Source of the DNA: Rhizoctonia solani
Lineage: Eukaryota > Basidiomycota > Agaricomycetes > Cantharellales > Ceratobasidiaceae
Reading direction: 5' to 3'
Assembly (NCBI RefSeq): GCF_016906535.1
Contig: NC_057374.1
Location: 1,302,001-1,366,000, forward strand
DNA: 64,000 bases
Shown in pieces: positions 43,499-56,082 of the stretch (positions within the stretch are counted from its first letter, which is position 1; the number at the start of each line of letters is the position of its first letter). The notes under the pieces are model-generated. The model was not told the origin of the DNA. It worked only from the letters and a program-made list of their open reading frames with translations, and did not search any database. Made by a program: the position numbers and the translations under genes.

Positions 43499-45470
43499 CT
43501 GGCTGAGAAAGAAGAAGCCCAACCCCGAGGACGGCGATTTCCCAAGCATTCCTAGGCATTACCATGATCAAGAAGGAAAATCATTGACGAAGTCAATAAA
43601 ACTCTCCCCTAATCTACAATGGAGTAGGGGTGCGACGGTTATCAGGTCACGACTGTATCTTTTGCATACCTCCTCACAGGTGAGCTTATATCTATCATAA
43701 AACTTGGCGTAATATTAGTTTGTTTGACTTTGTACACAGGTCAAAATGTAGAAGTACACAATATTGTTTACTGGCCCAAGGTGTTCCCTCTCCGCCAATC
43801 AGCTGATGCCGAAGAATAATTGAGAATACATATGAACTGCGCGAAAAACACGAAACGACCGAATTTGTCTCACATCCAACATGGTGAGTAGTGTATACGT
43901 GATCGGTGCACATACTATTGAGATCTTGATTGATATAGGCCTACTGAAATGGTAGTCAACTATGTCCATGTTGTTGGAACTGCAAGTTGTGAGTGTGCGT
44001 TTTAGCATTACAGGAATGGTATCATCAACTTTGAAAATAGCCCCTCCTGCTTTTCAGGTTCGAACCAAGCCTCCGTTCATCAAGGTCGCAAAAGAGAGGC
44101 ACAAATGTGTTGACCTGGTAGAGCATCTACTAAAGCATGCACTCTCTGACCACGGAGCTGCCACAAAGCCGAAACAACCCGGTTGGTCTCGTGAATCAGA
44201 CGTGGTCGTATCATTGCCTAGTGGTATCTCCAAGTCGGCTGAAATATCAGTCGTTGATGCTCTGAATCGCATGGTTCAAAGGGTCATGCCCAAGGTTATT
44301 GGGGAGACCCAGGTCTACTATGTGTCGAAACCAGACCTCCGACCTTTCGAAGATGACACACGGAGGAACCTTGACACCAACTTTAAGGCAGGTCCACAGA
44401 GTAACTTTGGACCGCAAGCTCATGTTTATCCTTAATTGTAGGATAATGATCTCTTTATGAATGTAGATTGGGATCTCACGACCGGAGATATGGTATGTAC
44501 ATCCTATAGAGTAGGGCGCTTGCCTAGTGGGCAGATCGTATTCGACGTCCGACGACGCTCCTGTGAGTACTATTTAGATATACAAATGACATAGTATTTG
44601 ACTTCCATAGATTTAAATTCCACCCCTGTGATATGAGTCCACTTAGCTGCTCTATCCAGCCCTTGCAAACTCCCCCCCCTAGCCGGAAACATGCCGCATC
44701 TGCTGATGAGCAAGGAGCTCTATTTGAGAGCTCACTTTATGAAGCTACTCAGCAAAAGGCAAAAGCACGGGAGTCAGGTGGGCTATATGTGTAACCTTTT
44801 CAAGAGTCACCACTGATAGATTTCAGAAATTGATGGTTCGTGTTTCAAACCCGTTCAAGAAGCCCAAAGGTTTGCTAGCTGCCTTTCATAAATCACTGGT
44901 CGACCTAGGACTTCAAGTCGGTATTCGTTTGATAGATCCGACAGTGGAAACAGGCGCTTTCGGTGCTGTATTATGGCGAATCGCACACATTGCCGCATCA
45001 AGCGACCAGCTTAACGAAGGCGATGTCCGGCCAGTTCGAGATATAAAATGCATGACGAACATGGGAACTAGCCTGAGTACTCCGAGGTCTACTGAGTCAG
45101 AGCTGGGGGGCTCATATAGCAGTTCGCTTGAACCCTCGCGTTTCAAGCCGGGTAAATCAAATATTTGTATTCTACAAGTCTGATAGGGGGACTTATGCAT
45201 GTGCTAACCCTTTCAGAGAGAGGTTCTAGGTCTACCTCAACAAGAGAATTCTCAGTAGATTTCATGCTCGGTCCTCTACCCTGGTCCTCGCGTGCTACGC
45301 TCCCCGCTACTCCATCTGCTGGTAGCTATGTGTCGGTTCGCCAGGCTAATATCACACGATCCCTAGAGAATGTTGCAGGCCCTTCAGTTGTATTGGGTCT
45401 TCTGGAAGATGGGACGGGACCCCAAATATTTCCACCAGCATATATTGCGATACATGAACATCGTGGTTGA
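43494..45470 (+). pseudogene. Hsp70-like ATPase-fold gene, decayed paralogue cut from its promoter
   Basis: It is colinear with the intact copy at 46540-48651. Matching parts are MAWLRKKKPNPEDGDFPSIP (start), NVEVHNIVYWPKVFPLRQS, then RTKPPFIKVAKERHKCVDLV, SDVVVSLPSGISKSAEISVV, VDWDLTTGDM, LMVRVSNPFKKPKGLLAAFH and a C-terminal PPAY segment near 45430. Relative to the intact copy, 22 nt are missing near 43641. This removes the WGIDVGP-like nucleotide-loop segment and shifts the frame. A second lesion near 43815 brings a stop (TAA 43817-43819), after which homology continues in another frame. Its promoter is 8.9 kb away across the retrotransposon. A functional full-length product is unlikely. 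Confidence 0.8.
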
Positions 45471-46539
45471 TTGAAGTACTGTTCATTCCAGATATAAAGT
45501 GCTATCCCACCGAAAAAAACTAAAAAGATAGGATGATAGCTTAGTTTCTTACATGGAAGACTTTTATTTAAGTATACTAGTGCAAAATCCATTATTGTAA
45601 TAATCGAGACTGTCTATTAATGTACTGACCATTGGGTTAGGCACCCAAAACGTGTCAACTTACAGAAGCGCCTCGCATTCATATATTGTCTGTTAAAGGC
45701 GGAAGCTCAAAATAATGCGCGCGTGTACGAATAGCGTCGGTCGAAATGAGCTGCTGCCTGAGAAGGACAACTGGACACTAGGGTTACTAGGTGTACGTAT
45801 GGTCTAAATTACGCTAGTCGTGGCCTTCTTGCCAATACATCTGCTACAAATACCCGGTATTGGTGTATTAGCCAAATGAAAGATATTTGAAATTAAACTG
45901 TTAGGTTGCCAAACCTGGCACTGTGATTCCCTTCAGCGCCGCATTCACCAATAAGGAGTTTTACTTAATGAACAATAACTGGGGGGTGTTGACTGATTTA
46001 GAAATCCCACTATTTGTAAGCTAGTTCTTGGTGCCCATTCTTGAGGAGCGAGTACAATGTATCCCGGACTGTACTCCTCTTTTAGGCGGCGGAGCTATTT
46101 TTTTGGGGGTTGGAGTTAGGCGCCCTCAAAGAATTCGAGCGCCCAAAGACTTTGGAGTCCACCTTCGTTGCGGATCAATTACACAACATGTAGCCACGTT
46201 TTGCGCCGTACCAAGTTTGCTAGGGTGACGCTTGCGCTGAGTCTCGTTTATATCGATATTACTATATCATATCAATGGTAGACCAAGCGAGGATAAAATA
46301 CTAGCTAACCTTGTGATATAAGATCTACTCGTTGGTGTAGATGTAATTGATCATAAATTGGTGGTCTAGAGATAGAAATGTGTGGCAGTGTAGGGTGGTT
46401 CCTGGTCACGATCTTCGCCTGGCACCATGCCCAGGGACTTTGTTATAAAGACATGGAGGGACGTCAGTTGCCAATCAACGACGATCCGTTCACCCTGCTT
46501 TGATCCTAACGCTCGTCTGCCAAACTCGCGTCATCCAAC
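45471..46539. other. Spacer between the tandem Hsp70-like copies
   Basis: No gene is supported. The last 200-300 bp are the probable promoter of the intact copy. I could not trace a duplicated promoter from the first copy beyond the weak leader similarity. Confidence 0.4.
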
Positions 46540-48651
46540 ATGTCCTGGTTCAAAAAGAAAAAAGTGAATCCCGAGGACGGGGACTTTCCTCATGTTCCCA
46601 AACACTACCGGGAACACGAAAGGAAAACACAATTGACACAGCCAATCAAGCCCGCGCCTGTGTTGCGTTGGAACGGGGATGGAACAGTTGTATGGGGGAT
46701 TGATGTGGGCCCTCGGGTCACGGCTGTATCTTTTGCTTATCTCCTTGAAGGCGAGTCAGCTCATGCTTCTCGAGTTTGGTATCATATTTATAAGTTAGGT
46801 TGCAATAGATCAGAGTGTGGAAGTCCACAACATTGTGTACTGGCCCAAGGTCTTTCCCCTCCGTCAATCAACTGCACCAGGAGAACCTTTGCCTGAAGTC
46901 AAGGAGAAGAAAAGCTACAAAATACGAGAAGTACACGAAGTAACCGAGTTTGTGTCACATCCTGCATGGTGAGTCTATCTTTGATATAGCTTCTTTGACG
47001 TTAAATTAGTTCATACAGGTCATCTGAGAAAACAACCAATTATGTACATGTTATTGGTGCGACAAATTGTGGGTATATCTGGCTCCGTTCTCTCACCTCA
47101 ACAAAGCGATTTTGTTCACCATTGAGACCAGCTCCTTCCGCTTTTCAGGTCCGGACCGAACTTCCATTTATCGAGGTTCCAAATGAACGGTATAAGTATG
47201 TTGACCTAGTGGAGCATCTACTCAAGCACGCGCTCTCTGTCTATGGGGCTGTCGTAAAACCAGGGCAACCGCAATGGTCTCGTGGATCAGATGTGGTAGT
47301 ATCGTTGCCCAGTGGGATCTCCAGGTCGGCTGAAATATCGGTGACCGATGCTTTGAACCACATGATTCAAGACATCATGCCGAAGGTTATTGGAGATACA
47401 CACGTATACTACGTACCGCGACCTGACCTCCGACTATTCGAAGATGATACATGGAGGAACATTGACACAAGTTTCCAGGTAAGCTCATATTTTGCCTTTT
47501 CTGGTATAACATGACTCAGCCTTTCTTGCAGCCCAATGATACTTTTATGGTCGTAGATTGGGATCTGACCTCGGGGGACATGATATGTGCATCCTTCATG
47601 GCAAGGTGCTTACCCAGCGGGCAGATTGCCTTTGATTCCCAGCAACGTTCCTGTGAGTACGCACTCTATGAGTTAACTCGCTTCTCATCCTCTGCCATCC
47701 AGATCTACAATCGACCCCCGCAACGTGAGTTTTACCGCCACGTCCCCTCAATTGAATCCTCATAGCACGATTTCGTAGCCGGAAACGTGACTCGTCTACT
47801 GATGAGCAAGAGGGAACCCGCTTTGCAAACGCACTTCACTGGGCTGCCGAACACAAGCACAACGTCAAGGTCAGTTGCGAAGCCAGTTTTTACAAGAAAA
47901 AAAAAATAAAGAATGAAGGGGTATTCTAGAAACTTATGATTCGCGTCTCCAACCCAATCAAAAAATCCGAGGGTCTACTAGCCAGTTTCCACAAGTCGCT
48001 AACCGAGCTCGGGCTTCAGGCCGGTGTTCGCCTAGCGGATACAACAGAGACCGGTGCTTTTGGCGCAGTAATGTGGCGAATCGCGCATGCTATCGCGTCG
48101 GGTGATCCTTCCAACGGAGATAACTTTCAACTGGTCCGGGATGCGATGGTTTTACCTCTAACAAGAGCTAGTGAGAGTGGCCTACAGCCTTTAGAATCGA
48201 AGTCAGGAGAGAAATCGCCCACATCTCCAGCTGCTTACTCAGGTGTGTTGAATATATGCCAAGGGGAGCAATCGACACCAAAAATTCACCCCATTCCTCC
48301 AGACCAAAATGCAAAATCAATCTCAACAACGGAGCCCTCAGCTACTTTTGTATCTACTTCCCCACCTTCGCCTCCTCCCGCTATACATTCCGTTACTTCA
48401 GCCACTCACAACAGCTACCTATCTACTGGTCAGGTTGAAATAATACCCCATACTCCGGACACGATTGCAGGCACTTCGACTATACCTGATTCTTTGGACG
48501 ATGAGGCACCCGCTTCCGCCGTACCTCCTCCGGCATATACCGACAATGGCGGTAAGTCGGCCCCAATTTTATAACATGCACTTTTGATTTAGCTGTATTT
48601 GTGCCAGGGGATACCCCACGTACACAACCTCCTGAAAAAGGAAGAAGATAG
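46540..48651 (+). CDS. Hsp70-like protein (actin-like ATPase fold), divergent, with PPxY tail
   Basis: Exon 1 begins MSWFKKKKVNPEDGDFPHVP and contains VVWGIDVGPRVTAVSFAYLL, aligned to the first phosphate loop of fungal Hsp70-like proteins but lacking the usual G-T-T residues. Later exons give VEVHNIVYWPKVFPLRQST, VDLVEHLLKHALSVYG, SDVVVSLPSGISRSAEISVT, FMVVDWDLTSGDM (in place of the DxGGGT-type second loop) and ETGAFGAVMWRIAHAIASGD. A final intron (about 48555-48595) leads to VFVPGDTPRTQPPEKGRR and the stop at 48649-48651, preferable to the earlier in-frame stop at 48574. Intron 1 seems to use a GC donor (GAAG/GCGAGT). The C-terminal 130 residues are Pro/Ser/Thr-rich with PPPAY. The family is expanded in Agaricomycetes and its role is unknown. 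Weak phosphate loops make real ATPase activity doubtful. Confidence 0.68.
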
Positions 48652-48884
48652 GACCATGTATTGTTTCTCCTATACCATCGACCCCAGTCGTTATTTATAT
48701 CCAATCTTCAGAGTTATCGTGGATGAGCCTGTTCAAGCATGTTTTTACTGTCTCACCGATTGTCTGGAGCTTAGTTGTTGTATAAATAATAATGCCTAAT
48801 ATCCATGAAATCGGAGTTTGTGGACAATAAACGTGGAGGAAAGGTCGGGGTACGCGTGTGTGCGCGGGCCAAGTCAATTACAGT
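48652..48884. other. Short 3' gap between convergent genes
   Basis: It separates the stops of the Hsp70-like gene and the tubulin cofactor D gene. Nothing else was seen. Confidence 0.5.
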
Positions 48885-51800
48885 TTATTCTCCAATGACT
48901 GTATGCAATAAATTAATTGCTTCTTTTGCCTTTTCCCTGCGAGTTTGTTCGTCCACATTTATCCTGTAATAAAAATGCACTTTAATTGAATGCTTTTATC
49001 ATTAATACCACACCTACCAAGCCGTTTGAAGCAGCACTGCCTCAAGTCCGTCCGGCTCGTCAAGATCTTGTGTTTGCATAAGTAGGTACAGCGCTTCTGC
49101 GGTATCCGCGCTAACCTAAGTTTCCCAGCACGCTGATTATTAGCTACTTCCTTCTTATCTAATTCAGAAAGCTAACCCGAGGGAACCGGTGGCCCAAGAA
49201 TAGCTCAACGTATTTACTGGCCAAGCTTCCCGTAGGAGCCAATGCAACAAAGTCGACAACGCTGTATGATTTAGTGAGAAAGCGCTCTCAAAACTCGAAA
49301 TGCCCTAATAGGCTTACACTTTCATTGCTGCAGTGATGCGTTCTACGTTTTTAAGCCTTTCAGCCCCCTTTCCTGCCAATTCGAGAGCTGAAATTAACCT
49401 GTAGTCCGTTAGGTGATTCGAAGAGGTTTAATATTGCGAATGCATTTAACTACCTCTTAACGCCATCATCGTTAGAGCAAAGCCTTCCAAGTACTTCGCC
49501 CCCAAATAAGATATCAATCGTTTTGAGCAGCGGAATCATAATGCTATTTGCCGAGGTATTGGCGCGGCCGGTTTCTAAAAGGGAGTCCATTAGGCCCAGC
49601 AAGCTCCATTTGTCTGTCGTTTCTGATTCATGTGATATGGGAAGCGCATTGGCATATGCACATAGGGCATCGGCTAGGGGAAGTTGCTAACGAGCTACCA
49701 ATGAGCTTGGGTTTAAAATTAAGAGATCAATCAAAAGACCTACCGCGCTCTCATTTCGGCTCGCCAAACTTGTGATTATACCTAGAAGGAGTACTTTGCG
49801 ATATGCGGATATATCTAGTAGAGGTGGTACTCGAGGGAATAGCCACTCGCCGACATTCCAAGGAACTGACTGGTCACTACAGATGTGAAGGTTAGTCGCA
49901 AGACAAAGCGATATATTTATTGGATACCAACAATGGGAAAGCTTTTTCAAGTTGATTTAATCCTGGAACTTCCCATAGGCCAGATGCATGACTGCGAATA
50001 TCATCGCTCCATATCAAGTGCATCAATTGTTCTCCTGCAACCGCACGGACATTATCCAACCTTTCCACTCCTTGTCTAAGCACGCCTCCAATTGCTTGAT
50101 GCCATAAATCTAGAGGAAGGTACTCTCCAAAAGGCTCAATGCGATTGCGATTGCGAAAAACAACTTGGGATATTGATGCAATAGCCCGTAGCGTCGCCAT
50201 CCGCACCCAAGACCCAACATCCCCTCTTTGGTCCACAGTGTAATCTTCAAACCCTGAAAGAACTGTCGCATATATTCGCCTGAAAATCAAAGGAGGTACT
50301 TTTGCCCAGTTAGTTGACAAGGACACATTCGACCTTGGTTATAAACATACGCGCGCGCAGAGACCCCAGGGTTTTGGCTATGATTTCAGATAGTGATGCT
50401 ATGCAATTTCTGCGTGCTTCAATTGACTCAGAATAAGTCTCATTCTATAAAGGCAAGAAATTTCTAGTTTGGGAGTAGACAATAACATAGCACTACTTAC
50501 ATTCTTCGTCAGGCCACCTATTAGGCACTCAATTGCAACACCCATTCCGTTATCGAACTTGTCATATGCCAAAACACCCAATACTCGGGATATACTGCAC
50601 TGTGTGATCGGACCGGCGTTCTTCGCTTGAAACTCTCGAACAAAGGCCTGTACCTCCTGGCCACAGTCCATGAGCCCGCTGATGACAGATAGTGCAGATG
50701 AAGCAGCAATTTGTACTGCTTCGTTCTGGTGTTTCAACCCATTGTCCAGAATGATGTATCTCCAATTTGGTACGCCATCAGCAGGTGCAAGGCCAACGGC
50801 CGTTAGGGATATACTTTCGGCAACGAGATAGCATGCAGCCTCTGCTATCAGGTCACCCCTGAATTTATGAAACGCGGCACTGGGAAGAGCTGAAAGCTGT
50901 TTGAAACACTATTGGTAGGTGTAAATATTAACTCAACCTCGATTGTAACAGACAGGACCACACATACCTGGAGCCGTTCATTCTCGTAGCCTTGATCTTT
51001 AAAGGCCTTAGATACTTCTGCGATGCTAAGAAGTGCTCCATGTACTTCGTTTGTATCAATAGAACGTAGTCTGGGACGCTGCATGGGTTTGTTGGCCCGA
51101 TTAGTTTGGGTAATAAACACATATACTCACAAGTTCTGAAACAACCTGAGGTCCGAGGGTATTTAGGTCGACACTACACACTGCTCCTAAAGCTTGAGAT
51201 CCCAGAGCCCTCATTTTTGGATCCCAGTGTTTAAGGGTTGTATCCATGATGTGTACAATGAGAGGTCTTCGGTACTCCTCATATCTGTGTAATTCAGACT
51301 TGAGGAATGGCCGGGTTCAGATGAACGAATGACAACTTACGTGGCTACTTGGGGCGTTGCAACAAGGAATGCGTTCCGGCGGATACTCACAGCATAAAAA
51401 TCGGTCGCTCGAAGAATATCTATTCCATGAGGAATGGCGCCCTGTATTACTTTAGAAACTTATGACTACGCATAAATTGAGCAAACTCACGGTACGTCCA
51501 ACTGCTTCCTGATATGCTGCGCTAGCAGCACGGCGAACGTGTACTTCCCTATCAAATAGAGAAGTCGTGATTAGACGGATAGAGATCTCAAGTAGGTATG
51601 GCGATAGTATCTCCACGCTTTGAGCTCTGACGAGCGCCCATAAAACATATGAGGCTGAATCGCGAACACTTGACCCCACTGAGTGGGCACCTTTGCGTAC
51701 ATCAAACGAGAGGGCCTAGATAAGATTCATGTAAGTCTGGCTACCCTGTTTCGTTACGGTTATAGCCTGCCTTGCAAATCCATCCAACAACATCTTTGAC

Positions 51801-53529
51801 TCTACTGGCGGAAATCATTCCAAATCGAGCAAGCTCGGCACAAGACAAACAAGCCCCGTGCCATGTCATTTCTGCAGCAGGCGGGAGATCCAGTGTATTA
51901 TCATCGGGATTCGTTCCGTGAACCTAGCGCATACTAATTTAGCCTTGGTTGGTATGCTTAATATGCTCCTGCTTACCGAGAATAAAGTCGTAATAGCGTC
52001 TACGATCTCGTCCGAGAAAGCCTCTGGCAGACGCGAGGCGACACGGGCAATGCCTTTTGCAGATGAGTAGCGGACTGAAGTATCCTATGATAAAATACGA
52101 TTTAATTCAGAACAACGGGGCCAAAACTCTTACTTGATCCTGGACACCTGCTATAAGTTGCTCGACAACTTCTTCCATGGATTCCGGAATCGGTACATTA
52201 TACTCTGAATCAGCACTATCGCATCCGGCTTCAGCTCCAGTCCCAGGTAGAACCAGCGCCCGATCTAATTTCTGGTCTAAGTGGAGCCCAAAAAGTTGGA
52301 TATATGCGCACTCTGAATGTTGACTTTGCGTGGTTTCCCAGGGAGCTCGCACATTGCCAAACGAACTATTAACTTGATTCTGTACTTGCGTACTATCGTG
52401 TCTTTTGTTAAGTTTCTCGTCAACAAATTTGCGCTCGCCTAATGACTGGGGTTAGATATAGGCGGCTCGGTTAGTTAACTACTCACGTCTGTAGACCCAA
52501 GCGTTTCGATTAGGCCACGAAAATAGTCAATATACGGTAGTACCAGCCCAGCACCACCAGCTTTCATCAATATCGCAGCGATTTGCATGATTCCTATTAC
52601 CTTTCCGAGAAGTTAGCGGTGCTCACTAATTAGCCTTCAACTTACTTCAAATGTGCTGGCGCCTTCTTGAATTCTTTTGACAGCCCAGTCTATATGATTC
52701 GGAACTTGAGCAAGCATATCTGTTCTATTTGCACATTAATAGTACACCATAAAAATCCGTGTCTACGCACCTCATGTAAAGCCGAGCCAAAAGCATGGCA
52801 GCCGATTCGCGTTCAATACCTGGATAAGTGAGATAACGTTTTCCTATACTATCAAGTCGATTGGCTGTTAGGCGTTCAAACTGAGCATCCGGTTCATCAA
52901 AACGCGCCAAGTCGAAGGGTATCATGCAAATCAAAGATAACCACATGGCGGTGACATATCGTAGCCCCCATGATTCAGATTTTGATAGAAATACTTCTTT
53001 TTCTTCCGCAAAGCGAAGGGCCAATGGAAGATCCTGGACAGTGTGAGGAAAGAATGGGACTAAAGGGGTACACATCAATGGGTGAATAAGGCAATCACTG
53101 AGATATATTCTGACCAATCGATTTCATTCCCCTGGTCTTCGAGTACCAGTACATCAATGTGGCAAGTTGATACAAACGTGTAGTTTTTTGCTCGTTAATC
53201 TCTTCGTATTCAATAACAATGCGAATAACGTTCTTGAGCTCCTCTACGACGGGCTCAACCATCTTGTTTAGGAAAGGGTCCAGCAGATACGGTTGCTCTT
53301 GATATTCATCGAGCTTTTCCAGGAAACATCAGATCCGAGTAAGTCGCATTTTTTGCGTGCACTCAACTATGGAAGTCAAGCGCGACAGTTGTGGTGAGGC
53401 ATCATTCCCTACAGCTGTCAGAGGATTAATTTGCGTATTCTCATCCAGAAAGCTTTTTAGGACGTTCATGAACTCTTCTTCATGCCCGAATCCCGAGAGT
53501 TGAAGGTCGTCCGAGGCCGCATCATCCAT
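48885..53529 (-). CDS. TBCD: Tubulin-folding cofactor D (beta-tubulin cofactor D)
   Basis: The start at 53529 (MDDAASDDLQLSGFGHEEEF) opens a long multi-exon gene of HEAT-like helical repeats. Family marks are ESWGLRYVTAMWLSLICMIP, then FDLARFDE (cofactor D: W..RYV...WLS..C.IPFDL.R.D), RDSASYVLWALVRAQSVEIL, then LFDREVHVRRAASAAYQEAV, and GFEDYTVDQRGDVGSWVRMA, TLRAIASIS (cofactor D: DY..D.RGDVG.WVR). The 3' end is best extended through a last intron (about 48973-49015): the TAG at 49014-49016 overlaps a GTAGGT donor, and the next exon reads INVDEQTRREKAKEAINLLH, then TVIGE, with the stop at 48885-48887. Cofactor D binds beta-tubulin and assembles the alpha/beta dimer with cofactors C and E in the cytosol. 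Confidence 0.9.
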
Positions 53530-54100
53530 GGTGTAGAAAATCGTAACTCAAACAGGCGGGCCAATGAGTCTTGCAAGCAAATCCAAATAGGCCTTCGTTA
53601 GAGAGGAAACTGAGATAACCAAACCGAGTCGCTCCGATGGTCGCCCGAAGTCGGAGCGTACTCACCCATCCAGCGCGCGCAAGTGACATAAGCAACAGAT
53701 CTCACAATGCACTGCCACACACAACCTCAGTTCTTGACCGATTTCATCTCGGAGAGGCTCGCTCCGCGGAGGTTAATTTTCTTGAAACTGCATGGATTCT
53801 CCATACTTCAATAGATTGGTTATGCTATATTAGATGGACCGGTCTTGAGCCGGGCATGCACTGTCCAATAATATGATTGATATATTACTAAACCTTTCGT
53901 CTTAGGCGGGTGGTTAAAGTGGACAGCATCGCCGCCTTTGGTTTTGAGCGCCACGAATAATTCAAAACCGCATTCCGGTATCAATTCGCCCACGGGTGGC
54001 TCCGGGACTTCGTATCATACTTAAAGACAACAGTGGATGCCATACCACTGCACTCAAGCATCGTATTGGAACTCGTATATCACTGCTGCTACTATCACTT
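53530..54100. other. Divergent promoter region (cofactor D / alternative oxidase)
   Basis: An open frame upstream of 54101 is continuous with the oxidase, but its N-terminus lacks a transit-peptide character. I treat this stretch as the shared promoter and leader. No RNA gene was found. Confidence 0.4.
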
Positions 54101-55693
54101 ATGCTACGCGTCGCATATCCAAGACTTGCTTCTCATCTAACTACCCCCGGTCTAGTTCGGGGATCTAACTTTGCTCTCAGGCGCACGATATTAACCACCC
54201 CTGCGAGGAAAAGCCCAGAAGTCACAAAGTATGTCACTAAGGATGGAGATTCGGTAAGGGATAGTAAAGGTTTGCCTACCGAGGGTTTACACTACAAGGG
54301 CGAGCACGAGTCCGTTTTGAGGTTTTCGTGTACTAACTGACTCTTCCAAACCCCATATAGATGAAGTGTTAGGGGCAAAGGCTGCTCGCACTGATTATCA
54401 CTCGGCGAATCAAGTCACTCCAACTCCAACTGGAGATTGGGTACTCTTCCATCCTGTGTATGTTTTCCACTACGAGCTCAGAAATCGGGCTTGACGCCTG
54501 CAAGTATAGGTATACTGAAGAAGAGTTGAATTCGGTCTCGGTATTCCATCGACCCGCCGAGAACCTGGGTGATAAGCTTGCCTTTGGTTTAGTCAAGATA
54601 GCTCGGTGAGTATTTTAGTCGACAAGGCCCTTTCCTTGATAAGTTTTAACCAAGTTGATACGCTGTTTTCAGGCGATGCTTTGACATCTTATCGGGCTAT
54701 AAGCATAAAACCATTCCTGAGGGATCCAATATGTCGATTGCAGAGCTAAGAAAAGGTGGCTATCTTATGACAGAAGAAGGGTGGCTTATGGTATGCACAT
54801 GTAGGCTGGGACCAAAGATTCTAAACTGATGTACATATTAGCGCATTCTCTTCCTTGAAACAATTGCTGGGGTTCCAGGAATGGTTGCCGCAACTCTCCG
54901 TCACCTCCGAAGCTTGAGATTAATGGCAAGTATATACTTCTCATTGTATGCGCTCTCTTCTGGTAACATATTACACAGAGACGTGATGCTGGTTGGATTC
55001 ATACCCTTCTTGAAGAAGCGGAGAATGAGCGTATGCATCTGATGACCTTTATGACAGTCAAGGTATTCAATTTTAAGCTACGCGTACACCTGGGATCATA
55101 GTCATTCATTCAACTACCAGAAACCGTCACTCTGGCTTAGAGCACTCGTCCTTGGAGCCCAAGGAGTGTTTTATAATGCCTTTTTCTTGAGTTACATCGT
55201 TTCTCCAAGAACATGTCACCGTTTTGTTGGGTTCCTAGAAGAAGAAGCAGTTCTGACCTAGTAAGTGTAGAGCAGCTCACAAGTAGAGCTACGGACTGAT
55301 GGTTCATGCGCCCAGCACCCGATGTATTGCCGAAATTGAGGCAGGCCATTTTCCTGAATGGGCTAGCAAGCCAGCCCCATCCATCGCAATCGACTACTGG
55401 CGTCTGGCACCAGACGCAACACTTCTTGACGTGGTAAAGGCCGTACGAGCTGACGAATCGACCCACCGGTTCGTGAACCATAGTTTAGCAAATCTAGAAT
55501 ACAAAGAAGATCTAAACCCCTTTGCTATTCGAGAGCCTGACATGAATATCAAAGGGGCACGCCCCGGGTGAGTTTGAGGTATGGGATTGGATAACATTCG
55601 CTTACTTACCGTTTCCCCATTAGTTTCACACGTAAGGAGTCAGCTGCTTTTGTTGAGGAGTCAAGGCAATTACTTGACCAGGCCAAGCATTAA
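54101..55693 (+). CDS. AOX1: Mitochondrial alternative oxidase
   Basis: The start at 54101 gives an Arg-containing transit peptide ([20 protein letters not shown]), preferred to an in-frame ATG at 53996. Several short introns follow. All diiron motifs are present: [20 protein letters not shown] (first Glu), [14 protein letters not shown] (Glu..His), [18 protein letters not shown] (Glu) and [13 protein letters not shown] (Glu..His). The stop at 55691-55693 follows [15 protein letters not shown] transfers electrons from ubiquinol straight to oxygen at the inner mitochondrial membrane, bypassing complexes III and IV. Fungal AOX genes are commonly induced by respiratory inhibition, but no regulatory site can be assigned here. 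Confidence 0.95.
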
Positions 55694-56082
55694 GCATGTG
55701 ACAATTTCTCGTTAATTCTTCGTTCCAATTCATATACATGTCCAAGTTCTGTGTTCAAACTTCATTTCCCACCACTCCAATATAATTACCATATTTGCAA
55801 CTAATCTTTCTTTGCACTTATTTGGATTTGACGTCACTCCGCCTTCCTGCGCCTTCTTCCTTTCAACCAAAACCTCTGCCTTTTGTTGCATAACTCAAGC
55901 GGTTTCCACCTTGTTCAGGTCCAATACCCATATAATTCTTATATACTGTGCTATTCTTTTTTACAAATCTCTACTTGAGCAACTGTGGGCCCTGGACTCC
56001 TAGCTCTCCTGCAAGGATATACTCGTCCTTTTAGCGACATTTGCTGTAACCTCCTACGTTCACACATTCAGATAGGCTTATA
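55694..56082. other. Intergenic region upstream of the PH-domain gene
   Basis: A T-rich stretch, with no gene or motif recognised. It probably includes the AOX terminator and the promoter of the next gene. Confidence 0.4.

Noticed and set aside
53996..54100. N-terminal extension of the alternative oxidase frame
   Set aside because: The downstream ATG at 54101 gives a typical transit peptide; the extension lacks that character, so I treat it as untranslated leader.
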